Positions 50,094-59,036 of a DNA stretch of 64,000 nucleotides are shown here, one piece after another. The stretch's first letter is position 1. Each line of letters opens with the position of its first letter. The stretch comes from Natrononativus amylolyticus (GTDB lineage: Archaea > Halobacteriota > Halobacteria > Halobacteriales > Natrialbaceae). The notes under the pieces are model-generated. The model had not been told where the DNA came from. It worked only from the letters and a program-made list of their open reading frames with translations, and made no database searches. Made by a program: the position numbers and the translations under genes. The stretch lies in NCBI RefSeq assembly GCF_024362525.1, contig NZ_CP101458.1, positions 2,666,001 to 2,730,000 of the forward strand, written 5' to 3'.

Positions 50094-51848
50094 ATGCACC
50101 TGTCCCTTCGCGCCGACGGCTGGACCCGCCTCCCGGAGGCCGCGGTTCGCGGCCGGGCGTTCGACGGCGACCGGCTCCTCGAGGGCCGCGCTCTCGCCGC
50201 CCGGCTCGCGGACGCCGCGACCGGGGGCCTCGAGTCCGTCGCCGCCGTCGCCGCCGACCTCGAGGGGTTCTACGGGGCGGTCCTCGAGGCCGGTGAGACC
50301 ACCTACCTCGTCGCGGACGGCACGCGCTCGATTCCCCTCTACTACGACGCGGCAGGGACCGCGATCAGCGACCGCGGACGGCTCGTCCGCGACGCGGTGG
50401 GCGCCCGGCGCGACCGGATCACCGAGAGCGAGTTCGTGCTCACGCGGTACGTGACCGGGCCCGAGACGATCTGGCGGGGCGTGCTGGCGACGCAGCCGGG
50501 CGAGGTCGTGGCACTCGAGGCGGGTTCGAAACCGGTTCGGGAGACCTACCGGGAGTACTGGCCCACCGGTTCCCGCGACGAGAGCGGGGGGCCGTCGCTC
50601 GAGGGCGCCTTCGAAACCGCCCTCGACCGGCTCGAGACCGTCGCCGGCGACCGGCCCGTCGTCGTCCCGCTGTCGGGCGGCTACGACTCGCGGCTGCTCG
50701 CGGCCGCGCTCGCCGCCCGCGGTCGCGAGGTGATCGCCTACACGTTCGGCCGGTCGGGTCACCCCGACGTGGAGGTGAGCCGCGAGGTCGCCGCCCGCCT
50801 CGGGATCCGCTGGGAGTTCTGCGAGTACGATCGGACGCTGTGGCGCGACCTGTACCACGGCCCCGCGGGTGAGCGCTACCGCGAGCGAGCGTTCGGCGGC
50901 GACGCCCTCCCCTTCCTCGCGGAGTGGCCGGCGCTCCGGCGGCTGCTCGAGGCCGACCGGCTCCCCGAAGACGCCCTCTACTGCCCCGGTCACACCGTCG
51001 CCACGCCGAGCGAGCGGCTGCCGCGGTTCGCCGGCGAGGCCGCTTCGACCGGGAGCAGCGGGGACGCGGGCTGCGGGCCGGCCGTCGACGCCGACGTCGC
51101 TGCCGAAGACGGTGGGGAGGTCGTCGAGCCGTCGCTCGAGGGCCTTCTCGAGTACGTCCTCGAGAGCCACTACGTGCTCTGGCGGCGCGATACGAGCGAC
51201 CGGGCGTTCGATCTCGCGGTCCGCGATCGGATCCGACGGGGACTGATCGGCGGGCGCGAACCGAGCGACGTCGACGGCCCGGCGGCCGCCGCGGCCGCCT
51301 ACGAGCGCTGGGAGTGGCGCGGCCGGATGGCGACGTTCACCGCCGGCGACTTACGGGTGTACGAAGACTGCGGCGTCGACTGGTGGCTGCCGCTCTGGGA
51401 CCCGGCGTACGTCCGCGCGTGGGCGGGCGTCGGCCTCGAGGACCGCCGCGGAAAGGCCGCCCACGCCGCCCTCGCGCGCGAGTGCTATCGGCGGGCCGCG
51501 GACGTCCCCCTGGAGCGAGTCGCGCTGACCGACCGGAGCCTGTCGCCGTCCGATCGGCTGCTGGCGCTCTGCCGGCACACCCCCGAACGACAGTTCGCCG
51601 AGCGCGGCGGCGACTGGGCGCCGCCGTTCCAGGTCTCGAGATCTGGGTGGACGACGCGGGGGAACCACCCGCTGGCCTGGGATGCGATCGTCGATTCCGC
51701 GACGTGGGACCGCCTGCCGCCGTTTCGGAACCTGTACGCGCTCCGGGTCCTCGAGGCGACGGGGCGACTCGAGCTGACTGCGCCCGACGCGGAACCGAAT
51801 TTCGAGGGGATCGCGGCGACGGCGTGCGACGAACGTACAGTCGACTGA
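50094..51848 (+). CDS. Asparagine synthetase-like protein without the glutaminase cysteine
   Basis: A 584-residue protein with the two-part build of asparagine synthetase B: an N-terminal Ntn-type part (about 1-150) and a PP-loop ATPase part. The PP-loop SGGYDS is at 194-199, and 'REVIAYTFGRSGHPDVEVSREVA' follows. The N-terminus is MHLSL: the Cys that follows Met in active glutaminases is missing, so it probably cannot use glutamine and would use ammonia or another nucleophile. There is a variable Gly/Ala-rich insert at about 315-340. Such paralogs often modify surface polysaccharides or natural products; the substrate is not known. Confidence 0.8.
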   Translation: MHLSLRADGWTRLPEAAVRGRAFDGDRLLEGRALAARLADAATGGLESVAAVAADLEGFYGAVLEAGETTYLVADGTRSIPLYYDAAGTAISDRGRLVRDAVGARRDRITESEFVLTRYVTGPETIWRGVLATQPGEVVALEAGSKPVRETYREYWPTGSRDESGGPSLEGAFETALDRLETVAGDRPVVVPLSGGYDSRLLAAALAARGREVIAYTFGRSGHPDVEVSREVAARLGIRWEFCEYDRTLWRDLYHGPAGERYRERAFGGDALPFLAEWPALRRLLEADRLPEDALYCPGHTVATPSERLPRFAGEAASTGSSGDAGCGPAVDADVAAEDGGEVVEPSLEGLLEYVLESHYVLWRRDTSDRAFDLAVRDRIRRGLIGGREPSDVDGPAAAAAAYERWEWRGRMATFTAGDLRVYEDCGVDWWLPLWDPAYVRAWAGVGLEDRRGKAAHAALARECYRRAADVPLERVALTDRSLSPSDRLLALCRHTPERQFAERGGDWAPPFQVSRSGWTTRGNHPLAWDAIVDSATWDRLPPFRNLYALRVLEATGRLELTAPDAEPNFEGIAATACDERTVD

Positions 51849-51903
51849 CGTGTTTCGACCGGGACCGCGGCCCTTACGTATCACCGGCTACCACCACAGA
51901 GTA

Positions 51904-53037
51904 ATGAAGCGACGAACGTTCCTCGCGAGCGGCGTGACGACGGCGACGCTCGGCGTCGCCGGCTGTATCAGCGAGGTCGACGACGAGGGTGAAAACGGCG
52001 CCGACGATACGAGCGACGACACCGAAACCAGCGACGACGGCGGCGCGAACGGAGACGACGGCGCCGACACGCTCACCGTCGCGACGTACGGTTCGTTCAT
52101 CGACGCCCCGAGCGACAGCGCGGGCGAGTGGGTCAAAGAGCAGTTCGACGAACGCTTCGACGCGACCCTCGAGTGGAGCGCCCCCGACCAGGAGGTGAAC
52201 TACTTCATCGAGCGCCACAACGCCGACGCGGGCATCGACGCCGACGTCTACCTCGGCGTTCGACCCCACGACCTCGTCCGGATCGACCAGAGCACCGACG
52301 GGGGGCTGCTCGCGGAAACCGACGAGAGCCGACTCGACCACGCCGCGGACATCGGCGAGGAGTATTACTTCGACCCCGAGGGGCGGGCGATCCCCTCCTA
52401 CCGGAGCTTCTGTAGTCTCGTCTACAACGGCCACGAGGTCGAGAATCCGGGGAGCTTCGAGGCGCTGCTCGAGGACCAGTACAAGGGCCGCTTCGGTCTG
52501 CCGAATCCCCAGGAGGGGACGACCGGCCTGCTGTTCTTGCTGTGGACGATCAACGAGTTCGGCGAGGACGGCTACCTCGAGTACTGGAACGACCTGCTCG
52601 ACAACGACGCCCGCATCGTCAACTCCTGGAGCGACCTCTACCCCCAGTTCGAGAACGACGAGATTCCGGTCGTCGTCTCCTACTCGAACGACCGGGTGTA
52701 CGCGAAGCGCGCCGGCAACGACCTCGAGAAACACCAGGTCGGCTTCCTCGACGGCGAAGCCTACGCCAACATGCTCGGAATGGCCCCATTCGCCGACGCG
52801 TCGAACGAGGAGCTCGCCTACGAGTTCATGGATTTCATCCTCGAGCCGGAGATCCAGGCGGGGATCGCCGAGCGGAACGTCACCGGGCCGGTCAACCAGG
52901 AGACGACCCCGCCGGAGGTCTACCGGGAGTACGCCGAGGAGCCCGACGAGATCGTCTTCTTCGACTACGAGGAGCTCTCGGGCAACCTCGACGACTGGGT
53001 CGACGAGTGGGGTCGCGAGATCGCCGGTGGCCGCTGA
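51904..53037 (+). CDS. thiB: Thiamine-type ABC transporter substrate-binding lipoprotein
   Basis: A 377-residue binding protein of the ThiB (TbpA) group. Tat signal with lipobox (KRRTFLASG..VAGC, Cys21), a long acidic linker to about residue 58, then 'TLTVATYGSFIDAP', 'NADAGIDADVYLGVRPHDLVRI', 'IPSYRSFCSLVYN' and 'FGLPNPQEGTTGLLFLLW', which fit thiamine binding proteins. The next genes on this strand encode the permease and ATPase, and a thiamine-binding MTH1187-family gene lies between, which supports thiamine as the ligand. Confidence 0.85.
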   Translation: MKRRTFLASGVTTATLGVAGCISEVDDEGENGADDTSDDTETSDDGGANGDDGADTLTVATYGSFIDAPSDSAGEWVKEQFDERFDATLEWSAPDQEVNYFIERHNADAGIDADVYLGVRPHDLVRIDQSTDGGLLAETDESRLDHAADIGEEYYFDPEGRAIPSYRSFCSLVYNGHEVENPGSFEALLEDQYKGRFGLPNPQEGTTGLLFLLWTINEFGEDGYLEYWNDLLDNDARIVNSWSDLYPQFENDEIPVVVSYSNDRVYAKRAGNDLEKHQVGFLDGEAYANMLGMAPFADASNEELAYEFMDFILEPEIQAGIAERNVTGPVNQETTPPEVYREYAEEPDEIVFFDYEELSGNLDDWVDEWGREIAGGR

Positions 53038-53103
53038 GACGACGGCGACGCGCGGTCGACACCCTCCTCGAGCGAGCGGCGGCGCTCTCGAACTCCGACC
53101 CGC

Positions 53104-53418
53104 TCACTCGCGGTCGCTTCTCGCCTCGCGGCCGAGTTCGGCCTCCACCGAGTCGACCTTCTCGCTCGCGGCCATCGTCTTCTCGCGCTTGTCGTCGACC
53201 TGGACGAGCGTCTGGACCTCCGCGGCGTCGACGGCCTCGTGGGCCGCCGCGCAGGCGGCGAACAGCTCGCGGACGTCCTCGGCTTCGATCGTCGTCGCCA
53301 TCGGCGTCGTCTCGTACGCCACGTCGTGGTCCTCTAAGGCGTCGATCGCGGCCGCGACGTCGGCGGTGACGTCGCCGTCGGTGATCGGCGTCACGCGCAG
53401 CAGGGCAAAGACGGTCAT
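53104..53418 (-). CDS. MTH1187-family thiamine-binding protein
   Basis: A 104-residue protein of the MTH1187/YkoF-like (DUF77) family, MTVFALLRVTPITDG at the start, 'VAYETTPMATTIEAEDVRELF' in the middle and 'EVQTLVQVDDKREKT' near the end. Members bind thiamine in the cytoplasm and often lie next to thiamine transporters. Here it is on the minus strand between thiB and thiP, so it is not in their transcript but in the same locus. ATG 53418 gives the family length; the very long frame upstream on this strand is not real. Confidence 0.88.
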   Translation of the reverse strand: MTVFALLRVTPITDGDVTADVAAAIDALEDHDVAYETTPMATTIEAEDVRELFAACAAAHEAVDAAEVQTLVQVDDKREKTMAASEKVDSVEAELGREARSDRE

Positions 53419-53502
53419 AGACGAGCGTTCGCCGGTGTCTCCGATAGGGGTTTCGCTCCCCTCGAGTCGGCGTCCCGGCTCGCTCCCGACGGGGGGAGCG
53501 AC

Positions 53503-55347
53503 GTGACCGCTGATCCACGGCCGGTCCCCTCGGAGGCGGAGTCGACGGCTGAGGAAGCGGACGACGGCGACGGCGGCTACCGCGTCCGCGACCGTCTCGA
53601 GCGCCGGGCGATCGCCGTCGCGGCCGTCGTCACCGCGGGCGTGCTCTCGCTGCTGTTTTACTACCCCGTGGCGACGGTGTTCGTCGAGTCGGTGCTCGTC
53701 GAGGGGACGCTCACGCTCGCGGTCTTCCTCGAGATCCTGCGCGACCCCTTCTACTTCGGGGATCTCGCCCGGCTGTTCGCCGGCGAGTCGCCGCTGGCGG
53801 TGGGACGGGACCTGCTCTCGAGCGACCGCCGGCTGGGGATCGTCGGCTTTACGGCCTACCAGGCGGCGCTCTCGACGGTACTGAGCGTCGCCCTCGGCGT
53901 TCCCGCCGCGTACCTGCTCGCCCGCTACGAGTTCCGCGGCCGGCGGCTGTTGCGGTCCCTGACGATCCTGCCGTTCGTGCTGCCCTCGATCATGGTCGCG
54001 GTTGGGTTCGTCGCCACCTTCGGGCGCAACGGCACCCTGAACGGTGTTCTGGGGGTGTTCGGGCTCGGTCCGATAGAGCTCATGTTCACGCTCGAGGCGA
54101 TCCTGATCGCCCACGCCTTCTACAACGCCCCCCTCGTGGCGCGGGTGACGACCGCCGCCTGGGAGTCCGTCGACGCCAGCGCCGTCGAAACCGCCCGCAG
54201 TTTGGGTGCGAGCCCGATGCGGGCCTTTCGCGACGTGATCGCCCCGCAGCTCTACCCGGCGGTGATGATGGGCGCGGCGCTGACGTTCGTGTTCACCTTC
54301 GGCACCTTTCCCATCGCCCTGGCTCTCGGCGGCTTCCAGCTGGCGACCGTCGAGGTGTTCGTCTACCGGCTGGTTCGCGACCTCAACTACGCCGAGGCCG
54401 CGGCGCTGGCGATCATCGAACTCCTCATCACCCTGGGTATCCTCTACGCCTACCTTCGGTACGAGGCCAGCCACGCCGTCCGCTCGCGGGGGATCCGACC
54501 GCTGCCGCGTCACCCGCTGTCCCCGCCGACGCTCTCGGTGCGAGAGCTCCTCCCCCGCGCCGGGCTGGCCGTCTACGCGGTGATCGCCCTGTTCGTCTTC
54601 GTCTTCCCCATCGCGAGCATGCTCTACGCGAGCGTCTCCGGCCCCGGCGGTTTCACCCTCGATCACTACCGCTTCCTCGCCGAGCGCCAGGCGACCGGCG
54701 CGGCGTTTCAGGTCCGTCCGTGGCCCGCCGTCCGCAACTCCCTGCTCTTCGCCGTCGGCGCGCTGCTCATCGCGCTGCCGATGGGCGTCGTCGTCTCGGT
54801 GCTGACGACGCGGCGCTACCGCGGTCGAAAGCTGATCGACGCGGTGGCGATGGCGCCGCTCGCGGTGTCGGGGATCATCGTCGGCCTCGGCCTCCTTCGG
54901 GGGCCCGTCTTCGGCATCGAGTTCGCCGGCTGGCGCTTCGCGGTGGGCGGCGCGGTCGCCATCGTCGCCGCACACGCCGTCTCGGGCTACCCGTTCGTGG
55001 TCCGAACCGTGGCGCCGGGGCTCGAGGGGATCGACCGCAGCCTGATCGAGTCCGCGCGGGCGCTCGGGGCGTCGCGCTGGCGGGCGCTCGTCGACGTCGA
55101 ACTGCCGCTGGTGTGGCCGGGCGTCGTCGCCGGCGCCGCCTTCGCCTTCGCCATCTCGATGGGGGAGTTCTCCTCGACGGTCGTCCTCGCGACGGGCACC
55201 GACCAGTACACGATGCCGGTGGCGATCGAACGGTTCATCGGCCGTCGGCTCGGACCCGCAACCGCAATGGGAGCCGTCCTGCTGGTGATCACGAGCATCA
55301 GTTTCGTCGTCCTCGACAGACTCGGGGGTGAGAGCTTTGGGATCTGA
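53503..55347 (+). CDS. thiP: Thiamine-type ABC transporter permease
   Basis: A 614-residue two-domain permease with about twelve membrane helices. Both halves have the ATPase-contact loop: 'ETARSLGASPMRAFRDVIAPQL' (first half) and 'ESARALGASRWRALVDVELPLV' (second half), as in ThiP and FbpB proteins. An acidic N-terminal tail of about 30 residues precedes the first helix. GTG 53503 with a preceding GGGGGGAG is the likely start. It imports thiamine (inferred from thiB and the MTH1187 protein) with the ATPase whose start it overlaps. Confidence 0.87.
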   Translation: MTADPRPVPSEAESTAEEADDGDGGYRVRDRLERRAIAVAAVVTAGVLSLLFYYPVATVFVESVLVEGTLTLAVFLEILRDPFYFGDLARLFAGESPLAVGRDLLSSDRRLGIVGFTAYQAALSTVLSVALGVPAAYLLARYEFRGRRLLRSLTILPFVLPSIMVAVGFVATFGRNGTLNGVLGVFGLGPIELMFTLEAILIAHAFYNAPLVARVTTAAWESVDASAVETARSLGASPMRAFRDVIAPQLYPAVMMGAALTFVFTFGTFPIALALGGFQLATVEVFVYRLVRDLNYAEAAALAIIELLITLGILYAYLRYEASHAVRSRGIRPLPRHPLSPPTLSVRELLPRAGLAVYAVIALFVFVFPIASMLYASVSGPGGFTLDHYRFLAERQATGAAFQVRPWPAVRNSLLFAVGALLIALPMGVVVSVLTTRRYRGRKLIDAVAMAPLAVSGIIVGLGLLRGPVFGIEFAGWRFAVGGAVAIVAAHAVSGYPFVVRTVAPGLEGIDRSLIESARALGASRWRALVDVELPLVWPGVVAGAAFAFAISMGEFSSTVVLATGTDQYTMPVAIERFIGRRLGPATAMGAVLLVITSISFVVLDRLGGESFGI

Positions 55348-56482
55348 CGAACGGGGCGGCCGCGAGAGCGGCGTCGCAGCCTCCGCGGCGGCCGACCGCA
55401 TCGCCGACGCACCCGGCCCCGACGCCCCCGTCGCCGTGGAACTCGAGGGCGTCACCAAACGATACGCAGAAACGACCGCCGTCGACGACGTCTCCCTGGC
55501 GGTGCGCGAGGGCGAGTTCTTCACGCTCGTCGGTCCCTCCGGCTGCGGGAAGACGACCACCCTCAGGCTGGTCGCCGGCTTCGAGGAGCCCACCGCGGGC
55601 GTGGTCCGCTTCCGGGGAACCGACGTCACCGGCGTCCCCCCCGAGGATCGGGACGTCGGCGTCGTCTTCCAGAACTACGCGCTGTTCCCGCACATGAGCG
55701 TCGGCGAAAATATCGCCTACGGGCTCAAGTTCGCCGATCCGCCCGGCGGGGTGTCCGACGAGCGACGAGTACGCGAACTGCTCGAGCTAGTCGACCTCGA
55801 GGGGATGCAGGATCGAGAACCCGACCAGCTGTCAGGGGGACAGCAACAGCGCGTCGCCATCGCCCGCGCGCTGGCCCCCGGCCCGAGCGTGCTGTTGCTC
55901 GACGAGCCGATGAGCGCTTTAGACGCCCAGCTCCGCGAGCGCCTCCGCGTGCAGGTGAAGGCGATCCAGCGCGAACTCGGGATCACCACCATCTACGTCA
56001 CCCACGACCAGGAGGAGGCGCTCGCCATCTCCGATCGGGTGGCGGTGATGCGCGAGGGACGCCCGGATCAGGTCGGCCCGCCCCGGGAGATCTACCGCCG
56101 ACCCGAGACGCCGTTCGTCGCCTCGTTCGTCGGCGACAACAACGTCTTCGACGGCGAGATCGCCGACCTGCGCTCGACGTCCGACGGCGCGGTCGCCACC
56201 GTCAGAGTCGGCGCCGAAACCCTCGAGGTCGCCGCCGACGACCGGTCGCTCTCGGTCGGCGACCGGCTCACGTTCTGCGTGCGCCCCGAGCGCTTCGTCA
56301 TCGGGAGCGAGGAGAACGCACTCACCGCGACCGTCGCGAGCGCGGAGTTCCTCGGGGAGACGACGCGGGTTCACCTCGAGTGGCAGGAGCGGGAGCTGCT
56401 GGTTCGGACGCGAGATCCGCTCTCGGGGGAGGTTACGGTGGGGTTCGATCCTGCGGACGCCCACGTCGTCGACGATTCCTGA
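55328..56482 (+). CDS. Thiamine-type ABC transporter ATPase with TOBE domain
   Basis: A 384-residue ATPase: Walker A GPSGCGKTT, Q-loop VVFQNYALFPHMS, signature LSGGQQQRV, Walker B VLLLDEPMSALD and switch His YVTHDQEEA. The C-terminal 110 residues form a TOBE domain like those of PotA/FbpC ('FCVRPERFVIGSEEN'), so it is larger than bacterial ThiQ. The first codons (GTG 55328) overlap the permease end by 20 bases; TTG 55337 is an alternative. It drives the permease. Confidence 0.87.
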   Translation: MRALGSDERGGRESGVAASAAADRIADAPGPDAPVAVELEGVTKRYAETTAVDDVSLAVREGEFFTLVGPSGCGKTTTLRLVAGFEEPTAGVVRFRGTDVTGVPPEDRDVGVVFQNYALFPHMSVGENIAYGLKFADPPGGVSDERRVRELLELVDLEGMQDREPDQLSGGQQQRVAIARALAPGPSVLLLDEPMSALDAQLRERLRVQVKAIQRELGITTIYVTHDQEEALAISDRVAVMREGRPDQVGPPREIYRRPETPFVASFVGDNNVFDGEIADLRSTSDGAVATVRVGAETLEVAADDRSLSVGDRLTFCVRPERFVIGSEENALTATVASAEFLGETTRVHLEWQERELLVRTRDPLSGEVTVGFDPADAHVVDDS

Positions 56483-56525
56483 GGCCGGTCCCGGCCGATG
56501 GCGACCCGCGGGAGCGGACCTGAAG

Positions 56526-56535
56526 ACATATATCA
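56526..56535 (+). promoter_or_regulatory. TATA box of the lipoprotein gene at 56557
   Basis: ACATATATCA is 22-31 bases before ATG 56557, which supports a separate leaderless transcript for this lipoprotein. Confidence 0.5.
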
Positions 56536-56556
56536 GTGGGGAGACGGACCACTGGC

Positions 56557-57597
56557 ATGAAACGGCGCGCCCTCCTCGCAACGCTGACGACCGGCGCCGC
56601 GGCGGCCGTCGCCGGCTGTGCGGACGGGTTCGAAGCGCTCGACTCCGGAGCGTCGAACCGAGAGCCCTACGGCGTCGACGACGACGAGTACGTCGATCCC
56701 GACCCCGACGACGATCGGCCGGCGCCGGAGGACGACGAGCGCGCGCTACACGCCGCACTGTACCCCCGGGCCGATCTGGTCGGCAGCGAACACGACCTCG
56801 CGCTCGAGGTGTTCGCGGTGCCGGAGGACACCGAGGAACTCGTCTTCGAGCTCGATCTCGGGGTGCTCGACGCACACGGCGTCACCCTCGAGGAGCCCGA
56901 ACTCGACGTGGAGTTCGTCGAGGGCGACGGCTACGACGAGTCCGACGGGCTCGAGCTCGCGGTGGCGGGCGCCGACGGGAACGCCCTCGAGTTGACCCTG
57001 ACGACCCTCGAGGCGTTCCACGCCGTCGCCGTCTTCTCGCTGGTCGGGTTCGACACGAGCGAGGCCGGAGCGGCGACGGATCTCGAGTACGGGCTTTCGG
57101 TCCGGGATCACGACGCCGAGGTGCGATCAGGGACGTTCGATCTCGTCGATCTCGAGAACCAGTCGCCGACGGTTTCTCCGAGAGAGCTATTTACCGGCCG
57201 GGAGACACAACGACAGCGGATCGACCTCGAGTGGCTCCGCCCAGCGGGGGAGGAGATCAGGGTCGAGATCGACGTCACCGCCCTCGAGGAGTACGGCTCG
57301 CTCGAGGAGACGACGGTCGATCGAACGGAGTTCGTGGGCGGAACCGTCGAGCACGCGGCGGTCGAGGGCGGAATCGTCTCGCTCGAGCTGGCCGTCCCGC
57401 CCGACGGCGAGTACGCGACCGGTCAGGTGACGATCGCCGAGATGGACGTCTCGGTCGAGGAGCCCGTCGAGGACGTGATATACGGGGTGTCACTCGAGGG
57501 CGTCGTCGACGACGACGCCAAGGTCGAGCCGTTCGAGATCGGTAACTGGGTTTTCAAGACAGAGGCCGAAGCCGCCGAAGACGACGCCGAGGAGTAA
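56557..57597 (+). CDS. Haloarchaeal surface lipoprotein of unknown function
   Basis: A 346-residue Tat lipoprotein: KRRALLATLTTGAAAAVAGC at the start (Cys21), then an acidic linker, then two similar beta-rich parts (about 65-200 and 210-335), each with a strand pair and 'VFELDL'/'IRVEIDV'-like sequences. Possibly two related domains. No enzyme motif, no relative recognised. It has its own promoter and lies 74 bases after the thiamine ATPase gene. Confidence 0.7.
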   Translation: MKRRALLATLTTGAAAAVAGCADGFEALDSGASNREPYGVDDDEYVDPDPDDDRPAPEDDERALHAALYPRADLVGSEHDLALEVFAVPEDTEELVFELDLGVLDAHGVTLEEPELDVEFVEGDGYDESDGLELAVAGADGNALELTLTTLEAFHAVAVFSLVGFDTSEAGAATDLEYGLSVRDHDAEVRSGTFDLVDLENQSPTVSPRELFTGRETQRQRIDLEWLRPAGEEIRVEIDVTALEEYGSLEETTVDRTEFVGGTVEHAAVEGGIVSLELAVPPDGEYATGQVTIAEMDVSVEEPVEDVIYGVSLEGVVDDDAKVEPFEIGNWVFKTEAEAAEDDAEE

Positions 57598-57672
57598 CGA
57601 CGAAACCGGGACGGGGCGACGGGGCAACGGCCGCGTTCGACACGCGCCGTCTCGACGGCCCCGCGAGACCGG

Positions 57673-58287
57673 CTACAGGACGAGCCAGACCACGGAGAAG
57701 AGGATGAGCACGCCGGTGATATCACAGACGTTCGTGACGACCGGTATCGTCGTGTCGTCGGGATCGTAGCCCAGCCGAAAGGAGACGTAGACGGAGACGG
57801 AGCTGACGACGACGACCCACGCCGCCAGCAGCATCCCGCTGACCATCGTGATGAACAGCAGCGTTCCGAGCCCCAGGGTCCCGCCGAGCGCGCGACCGAT
57901 CGCCCACGAGGCGACCCCGAGGAGGACGAAGACGGTCGCCGCCAGCCCGAACACCGCGACGACGTTCGCCCGGACGTTCGGATTGCTCGGCGAGAACTCG
58001 AGGGTCCCGAGGTGAAGCTGGGTGGACAGCCGCGCGCACATGATCGAGCCGAGGTTGCCCGCGGTGCCGATCATCACCGGGACGAGGACGAGCAGCGACG
58101 GGTTCTCGAGCAACTGGTCTTCGAACGTCTCGAGGACCGCCCCCGAGCCCATCTGGAGCGCCGAGAGGACGACCAGTAGCGGCACGAGCGTGGTGACGAT
58201 CCCGGCGACGGTCCACTCGTCGATGAACTCCTCGACGCCCAGCAGTTCGGGGCCGGCATCGGCGTCCGGCTCGCCGTCGGCGCTCAC
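57673..58287 (-). CDS. Split MgtE magnesium transporter domain, second half
   Basis: A 204-residue protein of the MgtE integral membrane family with about five helices: 'LVPVMIGTAGNLGSIMCARLSTQLHLG' and 'VSGMLLAAWVVVVSSVSVYVSF', ending with 'IPVVTNVCDITGVLILFSVVWL', close to the end of MgtE proteins. The GTG at 58287 overlaps the stop of the first half by 4 bases (GTGA). It has no cytoplasmic N-domain or CBS domains. It should pair with the first half to form a cation transporter. Confidence 0.85.
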   Translation of the reverse strand: MSADGEPDADAGPELLGVEEFIDEWTVAGIVTTLVPLLVVLSALQMGSGAVLETFEDQLLENPSLLVLVPVMIGTAGNLGSIMCARLSTQLHLGTLEFSPSNPNVRANVVAVFGLAATVFVLLGVASWAIGRALGGTLGLGTLLFITMVSGMLLAAWVVVVSSVSVYVSFRLGYDPDDTTIPVVTNVCDITGVLILFSVVWLVL

Positions 58288-58856
58288 AACACCACCCCCG
58301 CGACGTAGACGCCGACGAGCAGGAACGCGACGCCGAAGACGTCGCCGACGGTCGTGACGACCGGGCCGATGACGTTGTCGGGATCGAGCCCGTGCTGGTA
58401 GCCCTTGAAGACCACCGTCAGGAGCACCCCGAGCATCGCGACCGCGCTCAACAGTGCGGCGACCAGCAGGATCACCACGAGCTCGAGTAAGTTCCCGCTT
58501 CGACCCAGCGCCAGCAGGACGACCCAGGCGAGGACGGCGATGAACACCGAGACGATGATCCCGTTGAGAAACGAGGCGATCACGGCGTTTCGCAGGCGGT
58601 CGTTCCACTCGAAACGGGGTTCGATCAGTCCCTTGTGGAGGCCGCTCGAGAGCCTGGCGCCGAGCGAGCCGTAGACGCCGCCGCGGGTCGCGAGAAACGC
58701 CGGCAGTAACAGGAGCAGCCCGGGAACGCTCTCGATCCCGTCCCGCATCGTCTCGGTACCGAGAACCGTTCCGGCGAAGAGGCCCGCCACCAGGCTCACG
58801 AGGATAACCGGGAGGGCCTGGCGGTAGACGTCGAGGGCGGAGTCGTAGCCCAGCAT
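58284..58856 (-). CDS. Split MgtE magnesium transporter domain, first half
   Basis: A 190-residue membrane protein with about five helices and the MgtE repeat: 'LLLLLPAFLATRGGVYGSLGARLSSGLHKG' and 'DPDNVIGPVVTTVGDVFGVAFLLVGVYV'. It has the same architecture as the downstream gene and probably forms a pseudo-dimer with it. Magnesium is the likely substrate, by family. A TATA-like stretch (TGTAAAGC) lies about 25-30 bases before the ATG. Confidence 0.85.
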   Translation of the reverse strand: MLGYDSALDVYRQALPVILVSLVAGLFAGTVLGTETMRDGIESVPGLLLLLPAFLATRGGVYGSLGARLSSGLHKGLIEPRFEWNDRLRNAVIASFLNGIIVSVFIAVLAWVVLLALGRSGNLLELVVILLVAALLSAVAMLGVLLTVVFKGYQHGLDPDNVIGPVVTTVGDVFGVAFLLVGVYVAGVVL

Positions 58857-59036
58857 CTACTGAGACGTGTTTCTCGAGGAGCTTTACAGATGTGTCGGCA
58901 CGGAGCCGTGCGGACGACCGACCCACGTCGGTGTAACGCGTCGCCCGGCCGGCTGGGTGCGAAACCGATCCTCGACCGACGGAACGCGCGCCCCGATCGG
59001 CCGCTACCGCCGACGGCGCGGTCCGTCGGCACGGCG

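Noticed and set aside
51849-51903. Search for a thiamine pyrophosphate riboswitch before thiB
   Set aside because: The 55-base gap has neither the CTGAGA nor the ACCTGA-type conserved parts and is too short; a leaderless promoter explains it.
53104-55629. Minus-strand open frame of 841 codons
   Set aside because: Only the last 104 codons (MTH1187 family) are real; the rest mirrors the thiamine permease and ATPase genes.
58898-58911. Stem-loop GCACGG-AG-CCGTGC upstream of the split MgtE, considered as a magnesium switch
   Set aside because: It lies upstream of the likely TATA box of that gene, so it would not be in the message, and it matches no known magnesium riboswitch.
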